Notes: generated by a model not told the origin, from the letters alone. A DNA stretch of 46,620 nt from Nitriliruptoraceae bacterium (GCA_003558435.1 PWLR01000276.1:1-46620); one strand, 5' to 3'; shown: positions 24,389-33,033, numbered from the stretch's first letter. Numbers and translations: made by a program.

Positions 24389-25309
24389 ATGACCGACTCC
24401 GCCATCCAGGTGGCCGCCCTGACCAAGACGTTCGGGCCGGTGACCGCGCTCGACGCCTTCGACCTCGACGTCGCGGTCGGGGAGGTGCACGGCTTCCTCG
24501 GACCCAACGGTGCGGGCAAGTCGACCCTCATCCGGGTGCTGCTGGGTCTGCTCCGCAAGGATCACGGCGAGGCGGTGGTGCTCGGGGGCGATCCGTGGCG
24601 GGACGCGGTGGCACTGCATGCTCGCCTCGCCTACGTACCCGGGGACGTCCACCTGTGGCCGAACCTCACCGGCGGAGAGGCGATCGACCTGCTCGGCGAG
24701 CTCCGCGGGCGGGTGGACCGTCGCCGCCGGGACGACCTCGTGGAACGCTTCCAGCTCGATCCGACCAAGCGGTGCGGGACCTACTCGAAAGGCAACCGAC
24801 AGAAGGTCGCCCTGGTGGCGGCGTTCGCCTCCGAGGTCGAGCTGTACCTGCTCGACGAGCCGACCTCGGGCCTGGACCCGCTGATGGACTCGGTCTTCCG
24901 GGGGTGCGTGCAGGAGGCGAGGCGGGGTGGAGCGACCGTGTTGCTGTCGAGCCACGTCCTCGCCGAGGTCGAGGCGCTGGCCGACCGCCTCACGATCATC
25001 AGGGAGGGTCGCGCCGTGCAGTCCGGGACCCTCGCCGAGCTGCGCCACCTCACCCGGACCTCGATCACCGTCACCACGGCGCGTCCCGTGTCCGGACTCG
25101 AAGGACTCGACGGTGTCCACCACGCGGAGCTCGACGGGACCGAGCTCCGTATGGAGGTCGAGCCGGAGGCCATGCCCAGCGTCCAGCGGCTGCTCGCCGA
25201 CCACGACGTGCTCAGCATGATCAGCTCGCCTCCCACCCTCCAGCAGCTCTTCCTGCGTCACTACGGTCAGGAGCTGACCCCGGACGAGCTCGCCGAGACC
25301 GGACCATGA
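24389..25309 (+). CDS. ABC exporter ATP-binding protein
   Basis: 306 residues, ATG 24389. Walker A is GPNGAGKST (38-46). The signature is atypical, YSKGNRQKV instead of LSGGQxQR. Walker B is YLLDEPTSGLDP, followed by the switch histidine in LSSHVLAEVE. A C-terminal extension of about 90 residues resembles that of drug-export ATPases (DrrA/CcmA group). The stop overlaps the permease ATG by 4 bases. The subunit powers export by the adjoining permease; the cargo is unknown. Confidence 0.92.
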   Translation: MTDSAIQVAALTKTFGPVTALDAFDLDVAVGEVHGFLGPNGAGKSTLIRVLLGLLRKDHGEAVVLGGDPWRDAVALHARLAYVPGDVHLWPNLTGGEAIDLLGELRGRVDRRRRDDLVERFQLDPTKRCGTYSKGNRQKVALVAAFASEVELYLLDEPTSGLDPLMDSVFRGCVQEARRGGATVLLSSHVLAEVEALADRLTIIREGRAVQSGTLAELRHLTRTSITVTTARPVSGLEGLDGVHHAELDGTELRMEVEPEAMPSVQRLLADHDVLSMISSPPTLQQLFLRHYGQELTPDELAETGP

Positions 25310-27000
25310 GCGCCGTCCCCGGCACCGAGCACCGACGGGCGTCGACGGCGCCGCCGGCGAGGTCGCACGGGCCCGTGCGGGAGCTCACGGGGACCCGTCG
25401 CCTGCTCCGGCTGGCGGGCCGCCGGGACCGCACCGTGCTGCCGGTGTGGAGCGTGGCGCTGCTCGGACTGCTCGCAGCGACCGTGGCCAGCATCGTGAGC
25501 CTGTACGCCACCGAGGCCGAACGGACGCAGTACGCCGTGGTCGCCGCGACCAACGTGGTGGCGCGGGCCTTCGACGGTCCGATGTCGGGTACGAGTCTCG
25601 GCGCGATCGTGATGACGGAGTCGTTCGGGATCCTGGCGCTGCTGATCGGGATCATGAGTGTCCAGGCCGTGGTCCGTCACACGCGTGCGGAGGAGGAGAC
25701 GGGCCGGGCGGAACTCGTCGGCTCGGCGGTGGTCGGACGGGACGCACGGCTGGTCGCCGCGCTCCTGCTGGTGCTCGCGGCGAACCTGGGAGTCGGGGCC
25801 GCGGCCACGCTGGTGCTGATCGTCTCGGGGCTGCCCGTCGGCGGGTCGGTCCTGGCCGGTGCGGCCCTCGCCGGCGTCGGTGTGAGCTTCGCGGGGATCG
25901 CGGCCGTGGCCGCTCAGGTCTCCGAGACCGCCCGCGGCGCCAACGCCATCGGGATCGTGGTCGTCGGTCTGTCGTTCCTGCTACGTGCCGTCGGAGACGC
26001 GTTCGGAAGCCTCGCCGAGACCGGGGTCGAGGTGATCAGCGCGTGGCCGTCGTGGTTGTCGCCGATCGGCTGGGGCCAGCAGCTCCGACCGTTCGGGGAG
26101 GCACGGCCGTGGGTGCTGCTGTTGTTCGCCGGGGTGAGCGTCGTCTCGATCCTCACGGCGTTCACCCTGACGCGCCATCGGGATGTCGGCGCCGGGATGG
26201 TGCCGTTGCGCGCGGGCCCGGCGAGGGCCTCGAGGTGGCTCACCTCGCCGGCAGGGATCGCGTGGCGGCTCCATCGCGGGACGATGCTCGGTTGGGCCAC
26301 CGGGCTGGCCGTGATGGGCGCGGCGATCGGCGGCATCTCGAACGAGGTCGAGGAGTTGTTGCAGACCAGTGACGACCTCGCCGCCCTGATCGGCGCCATG
26401 GCTGACGGCGACACGCTCGTGGACCTCTACATCGCCTTCGCGCTGGTGTTGCTCGCCTACGCCACGGCGGCGTTCCTGTTGCAGGCGCTGTTCCGGGTGC
26501 GATCCGAGGAGCTGGACGGCCGAGTAGAACCGCTGCTCGCGACCGCGGTCAGCCGGGTCCGTCTCCTCGGGGCGCACGTGGGCTGGGCGGTCGCGGGGAC
26601 CGTGGTGATCCTGCTGGTGATCGGTGTGGCCGCCGGTGTGACCTCGGGGTTGGTGACCGCTGAGTGGGGTGCGCGAACCGCGGACTGGGTCCTGGCGTCG
26701 CTCGTGCAGCTGCCGGCCGTGCTCGTACTCGGAGGGATCGCGGTCGCGGTCATGGGCTGGCTGCCTCGCCTCGGCGTCCCGGTCGCCTGGGGCGCGCTGA
26801 TCGGCAGCCTGGTGATCGGACAGTTCGGTGGCCTGCTCGAGCTCCCGCAGGCCGTCATGAACCTCTCGCCGTTCACCCATGTGCCGGCGGTGCCCGCCGA
26901 GGTGCTCGATCCGGTGCCGCTGCTGGTCCTGCTCGGGCTCGCCGCTGCGCTGTACGCGATCGGGTTCCTCGGATGGCGGCGGCGCGATCTCCAGTGCTGA
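25306..27000 (+). CDS. ABC exporter permease (polyketide/antibiotic exporter type)
   Basis: 564 residues, coupled to the ATPase gene. About twelve hydrophobic segments form two similar halves, each ending in a region like PSWLSPIGWGQQLRPF or VMNLSPFTHVPAVP, as in the two-fold permeases of actinobacterial antibiotic or polyether exporters. The C terminus GFLGWRRRDLQC is typical. The likely role is export of a lipophilic compound or lipid. Neighbouring lipid-acyltransferase genes are on the same strand, but about 190 bases separate the two groups, so a shared pathway is only a possibility. Confidence 0.88.
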   Translation: MSAVPGTEHRRASTAPPARSHGPVRELTGTRRLLRLAGRRDRTVLPVWSVALLGLLAATVASIVSLYATEAERTQYAVVAATNVVARAFDGPMSGTSLGAIVMTESFGILALLIGIMSVQAVVRHTRAEEETGRAELVGSAVVGRDARLVAALLLVLAANLGVGAAATLVLIVSGLPVGGSVLAGAALAGVGVSFAGIAAVAAQVSETARGANAIGIVVVGLSFLLRAVGDAFGSLAETGVEVISAWPSWLSPIGWGQQLRPFGEARPWVLLLFAGVSVVSILTAFTLTRHRDVGAGMVPLRAGPARASRWLTSPAGIAWRLHRGTMLGWATGLAVMGAAIGGISNEVEELLQTSDDLAALIGAMADGDTLVDLYIAFALVLLAYATAAFLLQALFRVRSEELDGRVEPLLATAVSRVRLLGAHVGWAVAGTVVILLVIGVAAGVTSGLVTAEWGARTADWVLASLVQLPAVLVLGGIAVAVMGWLPRLGVPVAWGALIGSLVIGQFGGLLELPQAVMNLSPFTHVPAVPAEVLDPVPLLVLLGLAAALYAIGFLGWRRRDLQC

Positions 27001-27221
27001 GGTTCCCGGTCGACGACCAACCGGGTTGCGTGTGGTCGTGGGGACGGGCGACGCCGGGCTCGATCGTCGATCACGTCCCGATGGGTCCCCCCGGCTCGTC
27101 CGGGTGAGCGCGGTGCAGCGGTGACCGTTCGGGCATCCGCCCGCGGTGCGGTCGAGACCGGGCCTGGCCACGGTGCGGGCGACGGCAGCCGGACGCGACC
27201 GGCCCGGACACGAGGCGGACC

Positions 27222-27470
27222 ATGGCGAGCAGATCGGGACGAGGTGGCGAGGGCGTGAACCGTGGCGTCGGGCGCGCGGGCACGTGGTTGATCATCGGCG
27301 CGGTGGCCCTGGTCCTGGTGCTTGCCTTCTGGCTGTTCGATCTGACCGGCGCGGACCCGACCGGTGACGACATCGGTCCGGCGACCGACGAGGAAACGGT
27401 CGAGGACGACCCGGAGATCGACTTCGGCGAACCCGAGGACGAGCCTCCGGAGACCGAGACGGTGCCCTGA
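27222..27470 (+). CDS. Small single-pass membrane protein with acidic tail
   Basis: 82 residues, ATG 27222 with GAGGCGG upstream. A basic N-tail leads to one membrane helix (TWLIIGAVALVLVLAFWLF, about 21-40), then about 40 residues rich in Asp, Glu, Pro and Thr. The family is not recognised. Codon use and the helix support a real gene. It ends at a terminator-like hairpin, so it may be a separate transcript from the ABC genes 220 bases upstream. Confidence 0.6.
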   Translation: MASRSGRGGEGVNRGVGRAGTWLIIGAVALVLVLAFWLFDLTGADPTGDDIGPATDEETVEDDPEIDFGEPEDEPPETETVP

Positions 27471-27517
27471 TACCGACGGCGGTGACCGAACCGGTTGGTG
27501 AGCGACGCCGTGGTATC
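27469..27517. terminator. Terminator-like hairpin between convergent genes
   Basis: GATACCgACGGCG (27469-27481) pairs with CGCCGTGGTATC (27506-27517) with one bulged base, overlapping the stop of the small gene. It lies between that gene and the convergent receiver gene. No T tract follows. Confidence 0.45.
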
Positions 27518-27635
27518 GGACCACCCGCCGATCATCCGTAGTTCGCGCCCGGCGGGCCTCGTCGGCGGGTCGCAGGTTTCCGAGCCTGCCGGCCGGGCGC
27601 CACACCTGGGCGTCGCTCGGCCCGCCACCACTTGC

Positions 27636-28025
27636 TCAGGCCGGCCGAGCGACGGTCTCGTCGATCGCGGCCATCAGGGCGTTCGGGTCGAGCCCCTTCT
27701 CCAGGTAGGCGTGCGCCCCCGCGCGGTGCGCCGCATCGGCAGCGCCAGTGGCGGTGAAGCCCGACAGCACGATCACGTGCGTATCGGGCAACATGCGGCG
27801 GATGTGGGGTAGGGCCTCGAGGCCATCCATCCGAGGCATCGACAGGTCGAGCAGCACGAGGTCGGGTGCGTGCTCCGAGGCGAGGTCGAGGGCCTCGAGT
27901 CCGTCGCCGGCCTCACCGACGACCTCGTAGCGTCCGGTTCGGCGCAACACCAGGGCGAGCAGCGAGCGCAGGATCTGCTCGTCGTCGACGAGCAGGACCC
28001 GACAGGTGGCGAGCGTTCCGGTCAC
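27636..28025 (-). CDS. Single-domain response regulator (receiver only)
   Basis: 129 residues. The GTG at 28025 overlaps the partner's TGA (GTGA). A complete receiver is present: acidic pair Asp 14/15, phospho-acceptor Asp 60 (LVLLDLSMPRMDG), the threonine/serine position in VIVLSGF and Lys in AYLEKG. There is no output domain; the sequence ends right after the last helix. It is NarL-like in sequence, consistent with the HisKA_3-type helix of its partner. Stand-alone receivers act by protein contact or as phosphate relays. The target is unknown. Confidence 0.88.
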   Translation of the reverse strand: MTGTLATCRVLLVDDEQILRSLLALVLRRTGRYEVVGEAGDGLEALDLASEHAPDLVLLDLSMPRMDGLEALPHIRRMLPDTHVIVLSGFTATGAADAAHRAGAHAYLEKGLDPNALMAAIDETVARPA

Positions 28026-28582
28026 GCGGGGCTCTCACGCCGAAGGCCCCCACTCACCATGGCCGCCGTGGAGAGCGTCTCGTCGTCGACGAGGCTCGTG
28101 ACGATCTCGCGGGCCGAGGCGAGGCCGCGTTCGAGGGCAGCCAGCCCCTGCTCGACCTCACCCAGTTCGACCGCCAGTTTCGCCGTCGCCAGCTGCTGCA
28201 CGATCCGGTCGTGGATGTCGAGCGCCTGTCGGCGACGTTGGGTGCGGTCGTCGAACAGTGCCACCCCGTGGACCAGTGCCGGAAGTCGTTTGCGCAGCAG
28301 CCAGTACCGGATCGCGATGGCTGCGGTGATCGCGTCGATCCAGATCAGATGCCAGTCGTAGACCGCGACACTCGCGGCCTGCGTCGCAGGGTCCAGCAGA
28401 TGGTTCAGGTGACCGAGGTGTCCGGCGGCGCAGGTGGCGAAGATCAGCCCGGTGGCGGTGCCGAGCGGGTTGTCCCGCAACGAGCCAGCACGGCGCACGC
28501 CGCTCAGGATGTGATAACTGATCGAGACGTAGGCGATGGTGACCAGACCGTTGGCGATCGCCGCGAGCAACCAGCTGTCCAT
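28022..28582 (-). CDS. Membrane protein with kinase dimerisation helix but no ATPase domain
   Basis: 186 residues from ATG 28582. Three membrane helices (about 5-27, 42-62 and 75-96) carry several histidines (His 24, 55, 58, 61 and 78). They are followed by a helix with RQALDIHDRIVQQLATAKLAVELG, interrupted here only for naming: the key piece is ALDIHDRIVQQL, the H-box of NarX/LiaS-type kinases with phospho-accepting His 124. A second helix (GLASAREIVTSLVDDE) completes the dimerisation hairpin. The protein then ends after about 20 residues, with no N, G1 or G2 box in any frame downstream, where the receiver gene starts immediately. It is therefore a kinase-like hub that cannot phosphorylate itself, or a phosphatase or relay partner. 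Confidence 0.75.
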   Translation of the reverse strand: MDSWLLAAIANGLVTIAYVSISYHILSGVRRAGSLRDNPLGTATGLIFATCAAGHLGHLNHLLDPATQAASVAVYDWHLIWIDAITAAIAIRYWLLRKRLPALVHGVALFDDRTQRRRQALDIHDRIVQQLATAKLAVELGEVEQGLAALERGLASAREIVTSLVDDETLSTAAMVSGGLRRESPA

Positions 28583-28985
28583 GCGCGTTCCTGTAGGTCG
28601 TGGTCCGAGGCGCGGTGGACGAATCGGTCACCGCGCAGCAGCTGAGTCGAACCTCCACGGGGGTTGGGACCCCGTGTTCCCGCGCATCGACCCCGGATGC
28701 ACCCGGGATGTTTCCACACCTCGGGTGTCGCCCCCCATCCGCACCGCTGGTCGCGCGACCTCATGGGTGTGCGGGTGGTCAGCCCCGGGGTCCGCCGGGC
28801 CTCGGCGCCCCGCGACGTGCCTGCCCGCCACCATGTCCGGGTGGATGCGGCACGGAGTCGGGCCGTTCGGCCGTTCGTGGTGGGCCGAGGGGCGACCGGG
28901 CGACCAGGATGCGGTCGACCGCGCACGGCTGGTCGCGAGCGGCTCGAGCCATGTCACTGCTGAGCCCCGGCCAACTGGAGGCCCC
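28583..28985. other. Divergent intergenic region
   Basis: About 400 bases lie between the kinase-like gene (leftward) and the DUF1028 gene (rightward). It should contain both promoters, but I cannot identify hexamers. A short hairpin (CACGGG...CCCGTG, about 28655-28676) is the only clear structure. Open frames here are arginine-rich and unconvincing. Confidence 0.5.
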
Positions 28986-29672
28986 ATGACCTTCTCACTC
29001 GTCGCACACGACCCGGACACCGGTCACGTCGGTGTGGGTGCCATGACGGGGATCCCGGGGGTCGGCAAGCTGGTTGCGCACGCCCGAGCCGGCCTCGGGG
29101 CGGCCGCGACCCAGGCGATGACCAACCCGTACCTGGCGTTCGACGGACTGCAGCGGCTCGGCGAGGGCATCCCGGCCAACGAGGTGGTCGACGAGCTGAT
29201 CCAGGCCGACCCGGGCCGCGAAGGACGCCAGTTCGGACTGGTCGATGTCGCGGGCCGCTCAGCCGCCCACACGGGCGCCCTGCCCGAGGATTGGAAGGGG
29301 CATCGCACGGGCCCGCACTTCGCCTGCCAGGGCAACCGGCTCGTCGGCCCGGAGGTCGTGGACGCCGCGGTCGAGGCCTACCTCGACCGGGAGGGCGCAC
29401 CCCTGGTCGAGCGATTGCTCGCGGCGATCGATGCGGGGGAGGACCACGGTGGTGACCGGGTCGGGCATCGCTCGGCAACCGTGGTGGTGATGGGAACGGA
29501 GCTGTATCCGATCTGGGACCTGCGGGTCGACGCCATCGACGATCCGTTGCGTGAGATCCATCGACTGCACGAGGTGTTCGCCGAGGAACTCGTCCCGCAC
29601 ATCCTGCTGATGCCCACGAGGGAGGACCCGCTCGGGGGCTTCGACTACGCGGGCTCGGCGGGGACCGCCTGA
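28986..29672 (+). CDS. DUF1028 family protein
   Basis: 228 residues from ATG 28986 with GGAGG upstream. The start MTFSLVAHDPDTGHVGVGAMT and the GLGAAATQAMTNPYL, GRQFGLVD and ACQGNRLVGPEVV segments are characteristic of DUF1028. This is a family with an Ntn-hydrolase-like fold whose activity is not established as far as I know. Length matches the core domain with no C-terminal peptidoglycan-binding extension. An SDR gene follows 11 bases later, probably in the same transcript. Confidence 0.88.
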   Translation: MTFSLVAHDPDTGHVGVGAMTGIPGVGKLVAHARAGLGAAATQAMTNPYLAFDGLQRLGEGIPANEVVDELIQADPGREGRQFGLVDVAGRSAAHTGALPEDWKGHRTGPHFACQGNRLVGPEVVDAAVEAYLDREGAPLVERLLAAIDAGEDHGGDRVGHRSATVVVMGTELYPIWDLRVDAIDDPLREIHRLHEVFAEELVPHILLMPTREDPLGGFDYAGSAGTA

Positions 29673-29683
29673 CGGAGGCCAGC

Positions 29684-30535
29684 ATGACGAAGCTCGGACG
29701 CACGGCGCGAACAGCCCCCGCTGGGCCGGTGCTCGTCACCGGGGTCAGCTCGGGCATCGGTCGGGCCACGGCGCTGCACCTCGCAGCACGAGGGTTCCCG
29801 ACGCTCGGGGTGCTCCGCACCGAGGATGACGTCGACGAGTTGGAGCGGATCGCGCGGGCGGCCGATGTGCGGATCGATCCGGTCGTGCTCGACGTGGCCG
29901 ATACCCGGGCGTGCGCGGACACCGTGTCGGGCATGGAGCTCTACGGGCTGGTGAACAACGCCGGGTTCTACAACGTCGGCGCGGTCGAGGACGTGCCGGT
30001 GGCGGAGGTGCGCCGCCAGTTCGACACGATGGTCATCGGCCCGATGCAGCTCGCGCGGCACGCGCTACCGGGCATGCGTGCCCGCGGTGGGGGACGCATC
30101 GTGAACGTCTCGACGAGCATGGTGCACCTCAGCCTGGCGCTGACCGGCTGGTACCAGGCCAGCAACCAGGCGCTGTCCGCGGTCGGTGATGCGCTCCGCA
30201 TGGAGGTGGCCTCCTCCGGTGTGGAGGTGATCACCATCGAGCCGGGAGCCATCGAGACCCAGATCTGGCGCAAGGCGGAGCACGACCTGTACCGCCGCCG
30301 GCACGGGAGCCGCTACACCCCGTCCTACGACCGGGCGCTGCGGATCCTGCACGCCTTGGAGGGCCGCATCCATCCCCCGGAGGTGGTCGCCGAGGTGATC
30401 GGGACCGCGCTCAGCGCCCGGCGTCCGCGGGTCCGCTACCAGGCAGGCCGCGAGGTCGCGCTGCTGCGTGCGGCGGGCGTGGTGCTGCCCCGCAGGGTCC
30501 GGGACATCGCGGTGAGGACGGTGCTCTCGCTCTGA
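29684..30535 (+). CDS. Short-chain dehydrogenase/reductase with altered active site
   Basis: 283 residues, ATG 29684 with GGAGG upstream. The cofactor loop is TGVSSGIG (20-27), followed by NNAG (91-94) and NVSTS (141-145). The catalytic tetrad motif YxxxK reads YQASN (Tyr 157, Asn 161), so the lysine that lowers the tyrosine pKa and holds the nicotinamide ribose is replaced. The serine position 13 residues before Tyr is Thr 144. The rest, including the EPGAIETQIW segment and a C-terminal substrate region, is intact. The protein may be a weak or non-catalytic relative. The substrate is unknown. Confidence 0.87.
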   Translation: MTKLGRTARTAPAGPVLVTGVSSGIGRATALHLAARGFPTLGVLRTEDDVDELERIARAADVRIDPVVLDVADTRACADTVSGMELYGLVNNAGFYNVGAVEDVPVAEVRRQFDTMVIGPMQLARHALPGMRARGGGRIVNVSTSMVHLSLALTGWYQASNQALSAVGDALRMEVASSGVEVITIEPGAIETQIWRKAEHDLYRRRHGSRYTPSYDRALRILHALEGRIHPPEVVAEVIGTALSARRPRVRYQAGREVALLRAAGVVLPRRVRDIAVRTVLSL

Positions 30536-30555
30536 TGGCGACGCCCCGAGCCAGC

Positions 30556-30762
30556 TCAGAGACCGAAGGTCAACCCGAGTCCGACCACCCAACCCGCGAC
30601 CGTGATGAGCACCGTGTTGCGCCATTCGAGTTCCGAGAAGATCAACCAACCCGCCGTGGCCAGGATCCCGACGAAGACCACGAGCAGCGGCAGGCCGCTG
30701 CCGCCGCTCTGACCATCGTGGTAGGCGAGCAAGACGGACAGGTTCGAGGCGGTGGACGACAT
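30556..30762 (-). CDS. Small two-helix membrane protein
   Basis: 68 residues. ATG 30762 is preceded by AGGAG. Hydrophobic stretches at about 25-42 (LPLLVVFVGILATAGWLIF) and 48-67 predict two membrane helices joined by SELEWRNT. No family is recognised. It converges on the SDR gene with 20 bases between, and lies downstream of the B12-binding gene on the same strand with 168 bases between. Confidence 0.65.
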   Translation of the reverse strand: MSSTASNLSVLLAYHDGQSGGSGLPLLVVFVGILATAGWLIFSELEWRNTVLITVAGWVVGLGLTFGL

Positions 30763-30930
30763 AGGGGGCTCCTGAGCGGTGCTCGATGGCTGCGGATCGA
30801 ACCAGCGGGACGGATCCCTCGGCACGAACCAGGCCAACGAGCTCGACGCCCGTGGCATTCCCTCCGAGATCATGGCGCAGGCTGCACGGCCCGACCCGTG
30901 CGGCCGAGCCGATGGTCACCGGTGCGGTCC

Positions 30931-31941
30931 TCAGCTCCCGACGGTGGCGAGCACCTCGGCCGAGCCGTCGTCGAAGCGGTCGGTGAGCTCCCGCAGGATC
31001 TGAACGCTCGGCTGGACCGCCTCGTGGGGCAGGCCGCGTGGAGGGTGGAGCTCGGCCAGCCACCGCACGAAATCGGTGAGCACCCGCGGATCGGCGCACG
31101 CCGAGGCGACGTGGGCGACATGCAGCAGTTCGCCCAGATCCCGTCGCACGTGTTCCAAGGGCTGTGCACCGTGTCGTAGGACCGTGGGCGCCATGGCCGC
31201 GAGTCGTTGGATCGCCTGCTCGGTCACGCCGTTGCGCCGACGCTCCAGCAGCGTGAGGTCGATGGTCTCGGGCGGGGCCGGGTCCGGCGCATCCGGCGGG
31301 GCGTCGAGCCACCGATGAAGGATCGACGAGGCCGCGGCAGGGTCGGGAGCCCATCCGGTGATGCCGAGTGCCGTGGCCCGGTGTTCCCGGTCGCCGAACC
31401 CGGCCCCGCCCGCCAGGCTCGGGACCCCCAGACCTCGCGCGAGAGCGCCGACCCGGGCGGCACCGAGCAGGAACCGGGGATCGGTGCAGCTGATGGCCAC
31501 GAACGTCGGCGGCGACGCGGCGAGCGTCTGCTCGAGGTGACCGAGCGGCGTCGACCCGCCGTAGAAGGTGGTTCGCCACCCGGCTCGGCGGAACAGCAGT
31601 GCGGCCATCCGTGCCGGGGTCACGTGCCACTCACCCTCGGCGCACACCAAGGCGATGTTCGCATGTGACGTTGGGGGCGGCACGAGACGGCTGAGGGCAC
31701 CGAGCAGATCGTCGACGACAGCGGTGGTGGCGTGCTCCTGGGCGATCGTGCGTCGTCCGGCCTGCCACGCTCGGCCGGTCCGGACCTGGACGACGGCCAA
31801 CAGCTCGCTGACCAGCCGTTGGATGGTCCAGCCCTCCTCGAGGAGCCGTTGCAGCAGCCGATGCGCCTGGCCGATGTCGCCGGTGGTGACGTGTCGCGAG
31901 AGCTCGTCCGCGGCGGCTTCGGGCGGAGTCATCCCGGTCAT
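30931..31941 (-). CDS. B12-binding regulator with CarH/LitR-type photosensor signature, no DNA-binding domain
   Basis: 336 residues. ATG 31941 overlaps the GGDEF gene's stop (ATGA). A helical-bundle cap domain covers about 10-90 and contains W-x9-EH (Trp 59, Glu 69, His 70), the signature that packs against adenosylcobalamin in CarH/LitR light receptors. A Rossmann B12 domain follows (about 94-210) with the lower-ligand histidine in EWHVTP (His 106; usual DxHxxG, glycine replaced by proline) and GGAGFG near 178. The last about 115 residues form a helical region (LLHVAHVASACADPRVLTDF) seen with some B12-domain proteins. There is no MerR helix-turn-helix, so the output is probably protein-protein, most likely on the coupled GGDEF enzyme. 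Light sensing is inferred. Confidence 0.82.
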   Translation of the reverse strand: MTGMTPPEAAADELSRHVTTGDIGQAHRLLQRLLEEGWTIQRLVSELLAVVQVRTGRAWQAGRRTIAQEHATTAVVDDLLGALSRLVPPPTSHANIALVCAEGEWHVTPARMAALLFRRAGWRTTFYGGSTPLGHLEQTLAASPPTFVAISCTDPRFLLGAARVGALARGLGVPSLAGGAGFGDREHRATALGITGWAPDPAAASSILHRWLDAPPDAPDPAPPETIDLTLLERRRNGVTEQAIQRLAAMAPTVLRHGAQPLEHVRRDLGELLHVAHVASACADPRVLTDFVRWLAELHPPRGLPHEAVQPSVQILRELTDRFDDGSAEVLATVGS

Positions 31942-32921
31942 CGACGCCCCCGGGAGGCGGCGACCTCGTCGCTACGAGCCCGTTTGCGCTCGTAGAGCGC
32001 CCGGTCGGCAGCCTCCAAGGCGACATCGACCCCGGCGGTCACCTCAGCGACCCCCGCGGAGAACGAGACGGGTACCGGACGTCGTTGCCGCCAGGCGACC
32101 TGCAGTCGTTCCAGGAGCAACTCGGCCCCGTCCTCGCCCGGGTCCTCCAGGACGATGAGGAACTCGTCGCCACCCAACCGGACCGCTTGCTCGGTGATGC
32201 GCATCTGATCGCGCAGCACCGAGCCGAACACCCGCAGCACCTGGTCGCCGACGAGGTGGCCGCGGGTGTCGTTGACGGTCTTGAAGTCGTCGAGATCGAG
32301 CAGCACCACCACGTCGCCCGGTCGCATTCTGCCGGCGAACCGCTCGTAGGCCCGTCGGTTGAACAGCCCTGTCAGCACGTCGTGCTCCGCATCCGACGCG
32401 AGACGGCAGCTGCGCTCGACACGGTCGACGGCACGACGCGCGTCCTCGACCAGCCGCGGGAGATGCGATCGCAGCAGTTCGCTCGCCTCGGGCGCGTGCG
32501 CCGGCGGGATGGCCAGCAGTGGCTCACCGACGTCGATCGAGAGGTTGACGGGCACACTGCGTTCATCGGCGTCGGCGGCCCGCATGACCCGACCGCCCAA
32601 CCGGTCCACGGTCTCGAGCAGGACGGCTTGGATCTCGTCGGGCTGTTCCGCGGAGAAGATGTCCCGGATCGCCGCGAGCAGGACCTCGTGGACCTGGAGT
32701 TCTGACAGCCCGCCCCCCGGCGATCCTTCGGTGGGTTCGCGGGGATCGTCCGCCCCCGCCGCTCCGTGGCCACCGGCCCCCGTGGTCAGAACCCGGCGAG
32801 CGAGGGGGGACCGACTCGGTCCTCGTTGCGGTGTCATCGGATGACCTGGCGGGGTGCCTTCGGCAGCAGCGAGGGGCATGGGCGGGAGGAGTGGGGAGGT
32901 CGGGTTCAGGTCGGTGGGCAC
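31938..32921 (-). CDS. GGDEF-domain protein (probable diguanylate cyclase)
   Basis: 327 residues. GTG 32921 is chosen because GGAGGAG lies five bases upstream. A proline-rich N-tail (about 1-65) leads to a GAF-like region (about 75-165, divergent), a coiled linker and a GGDEF domain (about 175-320). DVLTGLFNRRAYE begins it, LLDLDDFKTVND gives metal-binding aspartates, and RLGGDEFLIVL (GGDEF at about 250-254) is the intact active site, predicting c-di-GMP synthesis. The inhibitory site reads RITE in place of RxxD, so product inhibition may be weakened. Cytoplasmic, no membrane helices. Its partner is the B12-binding protein encoded in the overlapping gene. Confidence 0.9.
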   Translation of the reverse strand: MPTDLNPTSPLLPPMPLAAAEGTPPGHPMTPQRGPSRSPLARRVLTTGAGGHGAAGADDPREPTEGSPGGGLSELQVHEVLLAAIRDIFSAEQPDEIQAVLLETVDRLGGRVMRAADADERSVPVNLSIDVGEPLLAIPPAHAPEASELLRSHLPRLVEDARRAVDRVERSCRLASDAEHDVLTGLFNRRAYERFAGRMRPGDVVVLLDLDDFKTVNDTRGHLVGDQVLRVFGSVLRDQMRITEQAVRLGGDEFLIVLEDPGEDGAELLLERLQVAWRQRRPVPVSFSAGVAEVTAGVDVALEAADRALYERKRARSDEVAASRGRR

Positions 32922-32976
32922 AGATGCTCCTCCGCGTCGCCGGACCGAACGGTCACCGGCGGTCGGATGAGAACGC

Positions 32977-33019
32977 AAAAAGCCCCCATCCACACCCGGG
33001 CGGGCGGCGATGAGGGCTT
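32977..33019 (-). terminator. Intrinsic terminator on the minus strand, upstream of the GGDEF gene
   Basis: Read on the minus strand, AAGCCC-CATC pairs with GATG-GGGCTT (one mismatch) and is followed by TTTTT. This is one of the few T-tailed hairpins in the window. It lies 15 bases after the stop of a 71-codon minus-strand frame and 56 bases before the GGDEF start. It either ends an upstream transcript or attenuates the GGDEF-B12 operon. Confidence 0.6.
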
Positions 33020-33033
33020 GGTCTCAGCCGACC

